Positions 17,420 through 25,127 of a stretch of DNA of 64,000 nt are shown here, in pieces (positions within the stretch are counted from its first letter, which is position 1; the number at the start of each line of letters is the position of its first letter). The stretch covers positions 248,001 through 312,000 of the forward strand of contig NZ_JAUHLI010000002.1 in NCBI RefSeq assembly GCF_036325985.1, written 5' to 3'. Position numbers and translations under genes: made by a program. Source of the stretch: Alkalimonas cellulosilytica (lineage in GTDB: Bacteria > Pseudomonadota > Gammaproteobacteria > Enterobacterales > Alteromonadaceae). The notes beneath the pieces were generated by a model. The model had not been told where the DNA came from. It made no database searches and saw nothing but the letters and a program-made list of their open reading frames with translations.

Positions 17420-19444
17420 TTAGTTTAAAGGAAGTCGCATGGTAAAGGTAGTCCCAAAGTTTGGCTTACTTTTGACCGACAGGGTTCCCCCTAGCTGTTC
17501 AACAAACACCAGAGCATCGTAGGCCCCAATACCCATACCGGCATTGCCTTTGGTGGAGTCAAATGGCTTGAATAAACGCTGTTGAATAAAATCAGCGCTC
17601 ATACCACACCCCGTATCGCTAATCTGCAGAACCAGCTGGTCTGCTTCTTTGTTAAGCTCAAGCCACACGTCACCATCCTCTGCTGTGGCGTACTGTGCAT
17701 TATCGATCAAATGAAACAATACATTCGCGAAGCGCTCTTTATCCAGTGACAGTGCGACCTGTTCGTGCTGACGCAGCACAGGTAGTGGCAATTGTCCCTG
17801 GCAACGACTGTGGATCAGTTGGGTGATCAAGTCACCCACGTCAAAGCGCGATTGATTTTCTTCGCTGCGCTCTTTATTCATCAACTGCGCCAGCATTTTA
17901 TCCATTCGTCGTTTGCTGGAGGCTATGGTGTCAAAGGCATCGTCAATAAATTCCGGATTATCTTTATGGCGCTCAGCGTTTCTCAGCAGTAAGCCAAGCT
18001 GCGCGGTAATGTTTTTTACATCGTGCACGACAAAAGCAGACATCCGGCTAAAAGCTGCAAATTGGGCATTTTCCATCAGTTTGGTATTGGCTTCGAGCAG
18101 AAATAAATAACTGGCGATTTGCTCGGTAACGGCTATTAAATAATCTTTCAGTTCCCAGTTTAACTTGAGTTGCAGCTGGGGTTCAGCATCCAGCAAGCAC
18201 AAACCCCATAAGCCATCTTTGGCATGGATTGGAATAATAAGTTGTGTGTAAATCACGGCTTTAACCGGTTGCAGACTGGAAACAAAAGGATCTTTGCTCT
18301 GCTTTAAATCAATAATCCAGTGGTTGTGTTGATGGTCCTGAATGTAGCGCTGCAAAATAGCTTGTTCATCCGCCGTGAGCTCCGGCCGGTTTATTCGGGC
18401 TAATGCTTTAGGTTGCTGTTGGTATCGTAGCAAGATCCCCTTGGTATAACCAATTGCTTGCAACCAGCTTGCCAGTGCTTCCTGATGCACATTGTCTTTA
18501 TTCACATCGATTTGACGCAGCCGGTGGGTCAGCTCCAGCCACTTGACGCGGTAATCAAAGGTATTTTCAAAGAAGTGTTTTTCAATAAATACTTTCAATT
18601 TCCGGCGTATGCTGTCAGATAGGACCAAAGCGGCCAGTAGGGCAAAGCCAAGTACCACAAAGGTCGCTTGCAATAATTCTGACCAGGCGCCTCCGCTAAA
18701 GCGAATGTAAAAGCCCGCCAGTGCGAGCATGCAAAGGTAAACCCCGGCAGCCAATACCAGTGAGCTTTGCATCACGATATCACGCGAAATATAGACCCGG
18801 ATATTCCAGGCTTTGATCCGACGTACGGCAATGACCAACATCGGCAGCATCAACAACTGGACATAACTTCGCGCCGACCATAATTGCGCATCGATCCGCT
18901 GAAACAGGCTGCCTTCTGCCAGCAATACAAAATCAAACAGCACCGAGACGCTCAGCGCAAAGATAAGGGGTTTGTATTGCCAACGTGCTTCGCCAGCACG
19001 GCGATACAAGGCTTCCAACAAAGCCAGCACAAAGATACACAACAACAACTGGCCGCTAAGCAGCAGATGCAGCGGTACCCATTGCAGCTGAGCCAGCATA
19101 GTCCAGCTGACGAGCAGGATGCCACTTAGCCAGACAATTTTACGCTGCAAAAATCTGGACAGCTGTGGCTGGTTATTATGCAGCGCAGCATAGAGAAAAA
19201 GAATCAGCAGCAGTAAGCGGCTGTTTTCTAACCAGAGGGAGCCGGTCGACTGATAAGGCGGTGGGGTGGTGAATGCATACAGCAAGGCCCAGCCCATGGT
19301 GGCCAAAGCATAGCCCATCAATAATGTCCGAGGCACATTGCGGGCTTTGACGGTCAGTAATAAGGTGAAGAAAAACAAATATCCGGTTGCGGCCAGCGCA
19401 AAACCAATTGTATCCAGCGCAAGCTGGCCCCAGAACTCCTGCAT
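17420..19444 (-). CDS. prsK: PEP-CTERM system histidine kinase PrsK
   Basis: Sensor kinase of 674 residues. The N-terminal third is a multi-span membrane domain (about 9-290, some eight to nine helices). It is followed by a GAF-like region and a divergent histidine-kinase core with phospho-accepting H474 in FVVHDVKNITAQLG and an ATPase domain with NAQYATAEDG, DTGCGMS, GMGIGAY and GTTFTMRLPL. This architecture is that of PrsK, the partner of PrsR in exosortase loci. The stimulus is unknown. It starts 14 bp after the serine protease gene and lies 26 bp before prsR, so the three genes probably form one operon. Confidence 0.94.
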   Translation of the reverse strand: MQEFWGQLALDTIGFALAATGYLFFFTLLLTVKARNVPRTLLMGYALATMGWALLYAFTTPPPYQSTGSLWLENSRLLLLILFLYAALHNNQPQLSRFLQRKIVWLSGILLVSWTMLAQLQWVPLHLLLSGQLLLCIFVLALLEALYRRAGEARWQYKPLIFALSVSVLFDFVLLAEGSLFQRIDAQLWSARSYVQLLMLPMLVIAVRRIKAWNIRVYISRDIVMQSSLVLAAGVYLCMLALAGFYIRFSGGAWSELLQATFVVLGFALLAALVLSDSIRRKLKVFIEKHFFENTFDYRVKWLELTHRLRQIDVNKDNVHQEALASWLQAIGYTKGILLRYQQQPKALARINRPELTADEQAILQRYIQDHQHNHWIIDLKQSKDPFVSSLQPVKAVIYTQLIIPIHAKDGLWGLCLLDAEPQLQLKLNWELKDYLIAVTEQIASYLFLLEANTKLMENAQFAAFSRMSAFVVHDVKNITAQLGLLLRNAERHKDNPEFIDDAFDTIASSKRRMDKMLAQLMNKERSEENQSRFDVGDLITQLIHSRCQGQLPLPVLRQHEQVALSLDKERFANVLFHLIDNAQYATAEDGDVWLELNKEADQLVLQISDTGCGMSADFIQQRLFKPFDSTKGNAGMGIGAYDALVFVEQLGGTLSVKSKPNFGTTFTMRLPLN

Positions 19445-19458
19445 ACTAACTCCGCAGT

Positions 19459-20199
19459 TTAAGGCTGTTGCAACAGCTGCCGGACGTAACGTACCGGAAT
19501 GGCATAACTGATCCCGCTGGGATCACTCAGCACGGCCTCCCGGGTTGTTTTTACATGCACCATATTGATGACACCGATGACTTCTCCGCTGTCCTGGTGA
19601 ACTAAGGGGCTGCCACTATTGCCAGGATAAGCGGTGGCATCCAATTGGTAGATAAGGTAAGGTTCGCGCAACCGGCGCAGGGCCTGAATATGCAGATCCC
19701 GAGAGTTATCAGCCGGGATAGCGATGGGGGTGATGGCTGAAATAATACCTTGATGTGTTGCCGGGTGAAGGCCCAGTACATTCAATATTGGAAAGCCGGT
19801 AAAGGCAATCCGACTGCCTTCTGGTTGCAGCTCATCCCTGGCAAGCGTTAATGCTGGCAATGCCTGCTCAATATCGACAATGGCCAGGTCGTACTCAGGA
19901 GCGTTACGGTGCTTAACAATACGGTGTATGGTGATATCGCGGGCTGAGCCTGAAATCACTACGTACTCTTCACGGCGGGACTCATCCAAAGTTCTGCCTA
20001 TGACATGATAGTTCGTCACCACCTGTTTGCCATCACCGACGACAAAGCCGGTGCCAACAAAATTAATTCTTGGCGAGGCTGATGGGTTATGAATGGCAAT
20101 GCCCACCACCGAAGGCTTAATTTGAGGAATTAAATCAACCAGTGACGAGGCCTGAACCGAGCAGCAAAACAAAAGCATCCAACCGACAAGCAAACGCAT
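19459..20199 (-). CDS. Secreted trypsin-like serine protease, first gene of the prsK-prsR operon
   Basis: Chymotrypsin/HtrA-fold protease of 246 residues with a signal peptide (MRLLVGWMLLFCCSVQASS) and a complete catalytic triad: H65 in TNYHVIG, D104 in EYDLAIVDI and S195 in GNSGSPLV. No PDZ domain follows. It should act in the periplasm. The frame continues upstream to 20367, but that would overlap the divergent patatin gene; the start MRLL at 20199 has AAGG 9 nt upstream and gives a clean signal peptide (20208 is the alternative). Its position just before the PrsK sensor suggests a role in sensing or in processing PEP-CTERM proteins, which is inference. Confidence 0.9.
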   Translation of the reverse strand: MRLLVGWMLLFCCSVQASSLVDLIPQIKPSVVGIAIHNPSASPRINFVGTGFVVGDGKQVVTNYHVIGRTLDESRREEYVVISGSARDITIHRIVKHRNAPEYDLAIVDIEQALPALTLARDELQPEGSRIAFTGFPILNVLGLHPATHQGIISAITPIAIPADNSRDLHIQALRRLREPYLIYQLDATAYPGNSGSPLVHQDSGEVIGVINMVHVKTTREAVLSDPSGISYAIPVRYVRQLLQQP

Positions 20200-20220
20200 T
20201 TTTATCATCCTTGGTCTAAA

Positions 20221-20256
20221 CTCAGATCTGAACTTAAGCAGTTCACCATATCTGAG
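20221..20256. repeat. Nested inverted repeat in the divergent protease/patatin intergenic region
   Basis: Outer arms CTCAGAT (20221-20227) and ATCTGAG (20250-20256) enclose inner arms GAACT (20230-20234) and AGTTC (20240-20244). No T tract follows, so an operator or cruciform is more likely than a terminator. It lies between two divergent starts (20199 and 20312). Confidence 0.5.
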
Positions 20257-20311
20257 TGTATCGTATTGTGTTGCTTTTGCAAAAACGATCAAGCCACGCA
20301 AGGAAAAAGCC

Positions 20312-21154
20312 ATGCTGGTAAAGCCATTAGAACGTGAAATCGTGCCGATTTTCTCCGGAGGCGGCACCCGTTTGTGTTGTTATATTGGGATTCTGATGGC
20401 ATTAAAAGAAATGCGCCTGCACTTTCATCATCTGGTTGGCGTTTCCGGTGGTAGCATTGTGGCGGCTTTATATGCCGCTGGCTGGAAGCTGGATGCCATT
20501 AAAGTGCTTGCTATGAATACAGATTTCAGACAGTTTAAAGAAATATCGTTCTGGTCCCTGGTGCGAACAGGGGGCTTATCGGATGGCAATCGTTTTGAAC
20601 AATGGTTAGATGAAAAGCTGGATGGCAGAACCTTTACTGATTTAGAACTGGACTTGCATGTGTTAGCAACGGATATCAATGGAGGAGGGCCTGTTGTGTT
20701 TAATAAAGCGCTGACACCTCATTTGAAAGTATCGCAGGCTATCCGCTACTCGATGTCTATTCCATTGCTCTTTTCCTTCAAAGACTTCCAAAATCACGTG
20801 ATGGCAGATGGAGTGATTTTATCCGAAGATGCTCTGCATAAAGACTGGTCTGGCCGTCATGTGCCAGCTGTTTGTTTTCGTTTAAAAAGCGACGCAGAGG
20901 AAAAACCCGTTCTAAAAAATCGCTTTTTTCCGCTGATTTCTTACATTAACATGTTGATTCAAACCTTTATGAATGCGGTATCACGTGAGTATGTGCATGC
21001 GGAGTACTGGCATAACACCGTGCTTATCAACACCGGGGATGTGTCATCGGTTGATTTTAGCTTATCACTTGAAACCAAGCTTCATCTGCTTCGCCTTGGT
21101 TATCAAACCACGATGGATGTGATTCCGCTAAAATTAAACTGGCTTCGGCAATAA
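20312..21154 (+). CDS. Patatin-like phospholipase
   Basis: Patatin-fold lipid acyl hydrolase of 280 residues. It has the oxyanion loop SGGGTR (15-20), the nucleophile elbow GVSGGS (S45) and the catalytic Asp in ADGVILS (D166), so the Ser-Asp dyad is intact. There is no signal peptide or membrane segment, so it acts in the cytoplasm or is secreted by another route. It is divergent from the protease-prsK-prsR operon and 55 bp upstream of a FeeM-like acyltransferase. A link to acyl-chain supply or removal in the exosortase locus is plausible but inferred from position only. Confidence 0.9.
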   Translation: MLVKPLEREIVPIFSGGGTRLCCYIGILMALKEMRLHFHHLVGVSGGSIVAALYAAGWKLDAIKVLAMNTDFRQFKEISFWSLVRTGGLSDGNRFEQWLDEKLDGRTFTDLELDLHVLATDINGGGPVVFNKALTPHLKVSQAIRYSMSIPLLFSFKDFQNHVMADGVILSEDALHKDWSGRHVPAVCFRLKSDAEEKPVLKNRFFPLISYINMLIQTFMNAVSREYVHAEYWHNTVLINTGDVSSVDFSLSLETKLHLLRLGYQTTMDVIPLKLNWLRQ

Positions 21155-21209
21155 ACTAAAGCCATACTAAGATGAACCTGAACTGAACCTTAGGCAGCAA
21201 TGACGGACC

Positions 21210-22085
21210 ATGAAAAAACTAAGAACCCTTGCTGAAAAGCCCATCATAGGTGGCGTGGTAAAAAAAGCAATGACATCACTGGCCAGCAATGATGCTAAGG
21301 TCATTTCCAGGCATTTTTCACAGTATTTACGGCCGCAAATTGCAACGACCGATGAGTTAAAGCACGAAGTCTATCATTTGCGGCACCAGGTCTATTGTGA
21401 AGAGCTGCACTTTGAAGACATTAAAGAAAGCTATGAAGAGTGTGATGAGTTCGATGCCCGGGCTATTCACTGCTTTGTGCGTCACCTCAGCTCGAAAAAG
21501 CTGGCGGGAACGGTACGCCTGATTGCGTCAAACTCAGCGCAAGAACTGCTGCCCCTGGAGCAGTTTTGTGGGCATGCCATTGAACATCCTGAACTGTCTC
21601 CGATGAACTTCCCGCGCGAGTCCATTTGCGAAATTTCCCGCCTGGCAGTACCGGAGGATTTTCGTAAACGGTCGATTGATAAATTCAAAGGGGCTGCCAC
21701 CGGTGCCATCAATGAGCAGGTATTTTCGGAGACTGAGCTGCGTTGTTTCCCCTACATAGCCATTTGCCTGTATCTGGCTGCAACAGCGATGGCGATGCAA
21801 ACCAAGCGTTATCATGGTTTTGTCATGATGGAGCCACGGCTGGCACGAAGCTTAACCTTTGTTGGTATTCAGTTTCAGCAAATTGGTAAGCTGATAGAGT
21901 TCCATGGTAAGCGAGCTCCTTTTTACATCGATGCGCGGGAACTGCGTAATAACCTAAGCCCCGGTTACCTGAGATTGCTTGAGTCGGTCGAGCGTGATCT
22001 GATTCAATCGGGTGGTTTAAAGTCACTAACTGAATCCAGACAAGGCCAGGGGTTTTCACTTAATCCAATAATTTCTGCTCCTTAG
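21210..22085 (+). CDS. PEP-CTERM/exosortase-associated FeeM-like acyltransferase 1
   Basis: GNAT-fold protein of 291 residues in the family related to acyl-homoserine-lactone synthases and the N-acyl amino-acid synthase FeeM. The N-terminal block EVYHLRHQVYCEELHFED is followed by SKKLAGTVRLI and a conserved ESICEISRLAVPEDFRKR segment (R and E residues of the acyl-ACP site). Such enzymes commonly accompany exosortase loci; their product there is unknown. It shares the same N-terminal alignment with the paralogue at 24275. The next gene, ThiF-like, begins 47 bp downstream. The ribosome binding site (GGA) is weak. Confidence 0.87.
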   Translation: MKKLRTLAEKPIIGGVVKKAMTSLASNDAKVISRHFSQYLRPQIATTDELKHEVYHLRHQVYCEELHFEDIKESYEECDEFDARAIHCFVRHLSSKKLAGTVRLIASNSAQELLPLEQFCGHAIEHPELSPMNFPRESICEISRLAVPEDFRKRSIDKFKGAATGAINEQVFSETELRCFPYIAICLYLAATAMAMQTKRYHGFVMMEPRLARSLTFVGIQFQQIGKLIEFHGKRAPFYIDARELRNNLSPGYLRLLESVERDLIQSGGLKSLTESRQGQGFSLNPIISAP

Positions 22086-22132
22086 CAGCAATCACTTCTT
22101 GTAAGAATTGCTGCTCATTCGATGAGGCATGC

Positions 22133-23002
22133 ATGTTTGATTATCACCAGGCATTTTCCCGCAACATAGGTTGGGTTACTGAACAAGAACAGGCCAGGCT
22201 CAGGCAGTGCAAAGTCGCCATAGCAGGTGCTGGTGGTGTTGGTAGTGCGCACTTGCTGACACTCACCCGGCTTGGGATCAGCCGTTTCAGTATTTCCGAT
22301 TTTGATCAATTTGAGATCCATAACTTCAATCGCCAGGCTGGTGCCATGATGTCCACCATCGACCAGGATAAAGTGGAAGTGATGGAGCGTTTGGCGCGTG
22401 ATATTAACCCTGAGCTTACTATCGACAGTTACCCACAGGGCATCAATGCCAGTAATGTGGATGCATTCCTTGATGGGGTTGATGTGTACGTTGATAGCCT
22501 GGATTTTTTTGCGCTTGAAGCGCGTAAGCTGGTTTTTGCCGCCTGCACAGCCAAAGGCATTCCGATTGTCACCGCAGCTCCGCTTGGCATGGGCAGTGCG
22601 TTGCTGTGCTTTATGCCTGGGCAGATGACCTTTGAGCAGTATTTTTGTTTTGAAGGGCGTTCTGAGCTGGATCAATACATCCAGTTTTTGATTGGCTTGT
22701 CCCCCTCGATGTTGCAACTCCCATACCTGGTAGATAAAAGTCGGGTTGATTTTAAAGCCCGTAAAGGCCCGTCTACTATCATGGGAGTTCAGCTTTGCGC
22801 TGGAATGGCTGCGACCTATGCACTAAAAATTCTGTTGCAACGTGGCGATATAGTTGCGGCGCCTTATGGCCTGCATTTTGATGCGTACCGCAACAAGCTG
22901 AAGAAGACCTGGCGGCCATTTGGTAATAAGGGGTTATTGCCCCGCTTGATGTTCGCCATTGCCAAGCGAACCGTTACTCGTGAAAACTCAGCAGCTGTCT
23001 AG
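22133..23002 (+). CDS. ThiF/E1-like adenylyltransferase
   Basis: E1-superfamily protein of 289 residues. The nucleotide-binding loop GAGGVGS (32-38), the acidic D56/D58 pair (SDFDQFE), the Arg-finger segment NFNRQ (R67) and D121 (VYVDSLD) are the hallmarks of enzymes that adenylate a C-terminal carboxylate. The paired CxxC zinc ligands seen in MoeB and ThiF are absent; Cys occur singly. No ubiquitin-like carrier protein is encoded nearby, so the acceptor is unknown. It sits between a FeeM-like acyltransferase and the PEP-CTERM gene, suggesting that it works on an acyl or peptide conjugate of this locus. GAGG upstream of the ATG supports the start. Confidence 0.86.
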   Translation: MFDYHQAFSRNIGWVTEQEQARLRQCKVAIAGAGGVGSAHLLTLTRLGISRFSISDFDQFEIHNFNRQAGAMMSTIDQDKVEVMERLARDINPELTIDSYPQGINASNVDAFLDGVDVYVDSLDFFALEARKLVFAACTAKGIPIVTAAPLGMGSALLCFMPGQMTFEQYFCFEGRSELDQYIQFLIGLSPSMLQLPYLVDKSRVDFKARKGPSTIMGVQLCAGMAATYALKILLQRGDIVAAPYGLHFDAYRNKLKKTWRPFGNKGLLPRLMFAIAKRTVTRENSAAV

Positions 23003-23084
23003 TTTTTTTACACGCCGAAACTATTTAGAAATGTCTCTGTTATTAAGTGATTGTTTTATATGGGGGTAAAGGTTTTGATTGGAG

Positions 23085-23101
23085 TTGGCACAGGATCTGC
23101 A
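23085..23101 (+). promoter_or_regulatory. Sigma-54 (-24/-12) promoter of the PEP-CTERM gene
   Basis: TTGGCACAGGATCTGCA has GG (23087-23088) and GC (23099-23100) separated by exactly 10 bp, and the left half TTGGCAC matches the -24 consensus. It lies about 50 bp upstream of the ATG at 23149. This fits activation by PrsR, which carries the GAFTGA motif. Confidence 0.8.
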
Positions 23102-23148
23102 TTAATACTGGCAACAGAAACTTTCATGTTCGATTAAGGAAATTAGAA

Positions 23149-23967
23149 ATGAAAAAGTTAGCCTCTTTAATAGCAGCTTCAGCAATGTTTGCAGGAAGTG
23201 CAATCGCTTCACCAATGTACATGGATTTATCTTCACTGATCACTCCATCTGGTGCCTGGGGTAGTCAGACTGCTGCGTTTGATCGCTTCAACTTGAATAC
23301 ATTTAGCCCAGTATCAACGTATTTTTCAGAAACCGGAGTTGTTCAGACCGGTGATTTAGTCACTGATTCCGCTTCAGGTATTGTGACTAATCTGAGTGGT
23401 GCCGGTACCCTTATGGATAGTGCTGGTTACGGTCTTGACTGGAACTTGCAGTTGTCTTGGGAGCTTTCAGGCGTTGCTGTAGTATCCACTGATGCTAACA
23501 ATAACACCATCTACCAAGGTATTTTTAATAGCGGTAATGTTATTTTCACCATTAACGAACTGTCTGGTGCGGTTCCAACTGGCAACTCGTGGGATGTATT
23601 GAACTTATCTGTTTTTGGTTCAGGTTTCATCAACAACGGTGTAGGCATTCAGATCAATAGTGAGATCAGCAGTGTTGCTCAAGGGGTGTTCTTTACCACT
23701 TACAACAACAGAGACTTCTTTGATTACTTCACTTCAGGTGATTTTTTCTTAGCAATCGGTCAAGCAGACATCTCTAACCTGAACAATGCGCCTGTTTGTA
23801 GCCAAAATCAGAATGCTGATGGTTTCTTTGAGTGTTCACGTACTACTACGGTAGGTACAGCATCTATCTTCACTCAAGTACCTGAGCCAACTTCAGTGGC
23901 TATCTTGGGTGCTGGTTTGCTGGGTATGGGCTTCGCTGCCCGCCGCCGTCGCAACAAAGCAGCTTAA
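23149..23967 (+). CDS. PEP-CTERM sorting domain protein
   Basis: Secreted protein of 272 residues, the likely exosortase substrate. It has an N-terminal signal peptide (MKKLASLIAASAMFAGSAIA) and a C-terminal sorting tail (244-272) consisting of VPEP, a hydrophobic helix (about SVAILGAGLLGMGFAA) and a basic RRRR end. The middle is a Ser/Thr/Asn/Gly-rich beta-type domain with a short Cys pair loop (CSQNQNADGFFEC). The frame is open to 23047, but the ATG at 23149 has TAAGGA upstream and gives the signal peptide. It has its own sigma-54 promoter and terminator. The function of the mature part is unknown; such proteins are usually exported with exopolysaccharide. Confidence 0.93.
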   Translation: MKKLASLIAASAMFAGSAIASPMYMDLSSLITPSGAWGSQTAAFDRFNLNTFSPVSTYFSETGVVQTGDLVTDSASGIVTNLSGAGTLMDSAGYGLDWNLQLSWELSGVAVVSTDANNNTIYQGIFNSGNVIFTINELSGAVPTGNSWDVLNLSVFGSGFINNGVGIQINSEISSVAQGVFFTTYNNRDFFDYFTSGDFFLAIGQADISNLNNAPVCSQNQNADGFFECSRTTTVGTASIFTQVPEPTSVAILGAGLLGMGFAARRRRNKAA

Positions 23968-23982
23968 TATTTGTTGCCTGAT

Positions 23983-24013
23983 AAAAAGCCAGTCTCAATG
24001 ACTGGCTTTTTTC
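23983..24013 (+). terminator. Intrinsic terminator after the PEP-CTERM gene
   Basis: Arms AAAAAGCCAGTC and GACTGGCTTTTT around a TCAAT loop, ending in a T tract; 16 bp after the stop. It makes the PEP-CTERM gene a single-gene transcript. Confidence 0.88.
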
Positions 24014-24274
24014 TGATTAAAATATATGGTTCAGCGCTGGTTAATTCAGCATTGCTTAAAGTTAACTTTTTTTATCTTGCCCCGTAAAACCGGTATGTAG
24101 ATTTCAGTGGTTTGGGGTATATTAAATAACTGTCAGGACAAGGTGAGCTGGTTCACCAACCTCAAGGATGACTTCGCATTTTAAGCGCCCTTCAAAACAA
24201 GGCAGGGCGGTAAAGCTGCAGCAACAATCAATCGTACAATAGCTGCAAGCGGTTTTATCATTGAGGGATACATT

Positions 24275-25030
24275 ATTAATAACTTCTTTGACTACTTCGA
24301 GCTGGTGTTGGCCACGACACCAGAGCAAAAGCGTGATGTCTATAAAATCCGTTATCAGGTGTATTGTGAAGAGTTGGCTTATGAAGATAAAAGTCAGTTT
24401 AAGCAGCCACTTGAACGTGATTGTTTTGATGGGCACTCTCACCACTTTCTCATTCGCCATCGCCGAACAGGCTTAGCTGCGGGCACTGCCCGTTGTGTTT
24501 TGCCATTTGATGAGTTTGGCCACAAACAATCGTTACCTTCCGAGTTGTTTTGCAGCAAGGCTTTGGATGAAAACATCATTACAGCTTTAGGCTTACGTCG
24601 GGGCGATTATTCAGAGGTGTCCCGTATTGCGATCCGGGCAGAGTTTCGTCGGCGTATTACACTGGACCATCAGGTTTATCTGGATCACCAAGCTTACGAG
24701 TTCACTCAGGACGAGTTAAAAAGCTTCTCTCACATTGCCATCTGTTTGTACTTTGCTTTAGCCGCCTACTTTCATCTGCGCTCAGATATCCCTGCTCTGC
24801 TGGCAATGATGGAGCCGCGTCTGATGAAACACTTAAACCGGGCGGGGATTTATTTTCAGCCTGCTGGCATTTTGATGGATTATCACGGCATACGCCAACC
24901 TTTTATCCTTTACAAAGAAGACTTGATCAGCAACATCAAGCCTTTATTCAAGCCATTTTTTGATACCGTTTACCAGTTAATGGCTAATGAGTTAAGTATC
25001 GGTGAGCCTCTGGCACTTGAGATTGCTTAA
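24275..25030 (+). CDS. PEP-CTERM/exosortase-associated FeeM-like acyltransferase 2, likely ATT start
   Basis: Second FeeM/AHL-synthase-like protein (about 251 aa) with DVYKIRYQVYCEELAYED, TGLAAGTARCV and the SEVSRIAIRAEFRRR block. The first standard start codon is the GTG at 24305, but the upstream in-frame residues NNFFDYFELVLATT align without gaps to the start of the paralogue at 21210 (SRHFSQYLRPQIATT), so the real start is earlier. No ATG, GTG or TTG exists in frame back to the stop at 24182. A GAGGGA at 24263-24268 is well placed for initiation at ATT 24275. It could also be a start-codon mutation. A terminator follows. The paralogues are clearly divergent. Confidence 0.82.
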   Translation: MNNFFDYFELVLATTPEQKRDVYKIRYQVYCEELAYEDKSQFKQPLERDCFDGHSHHFLIRHRRTGLAAGTARCVLPFDEFGHKQSLPSELFCSKALDENIITALGLRRGDYSEVSRIAIRAEFRRRITLDHQVYLDHQAYEFTQDELKSFSHIAICLYFALAAYFHLRSDIPALLAMMEPRLMKHLNRAGIYFQPAGILMDYHGIRQPFILYKEDLISNIKPLFKPFFDTVYQLMANELSIGEPLALEIA

Positions 25031-25058
25031 CCGCATTCAGACGGCAGCCTGACCAATA

Positions 25059-25095
25059 AAAAAATGCCTGTCCGTTTTACGGACAGGCATTTTTT
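25059..25095. terminator. Bidirectional terminator between acyltransferase 2 and prsT
   Basis: About 16-17 bp stem with core arms ATGCCTGTCCGT and ACGGACAGGCAT, a TTT loop, A run on the left and T run on the right. It serves the convergent acyltransferase (+) and prsT (-) genes. Confidence 0.92.
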
Positions 25096-25127
25096 GTGAG
25101 TGAGCTTTTACAGCTGCTAAAAACTAT

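Noticed and set aside
20200..20367. Upstream extension of the serine protease
   Set aside because: It would overlap the divergent patatin gene and put residues before the signal peptide.
24122..24460. 112-codon frame on the - strand over the start of acyltransferase 2
   Set aside because: It is antisense to clearly coding sequence, and its product has no recognisable domain.
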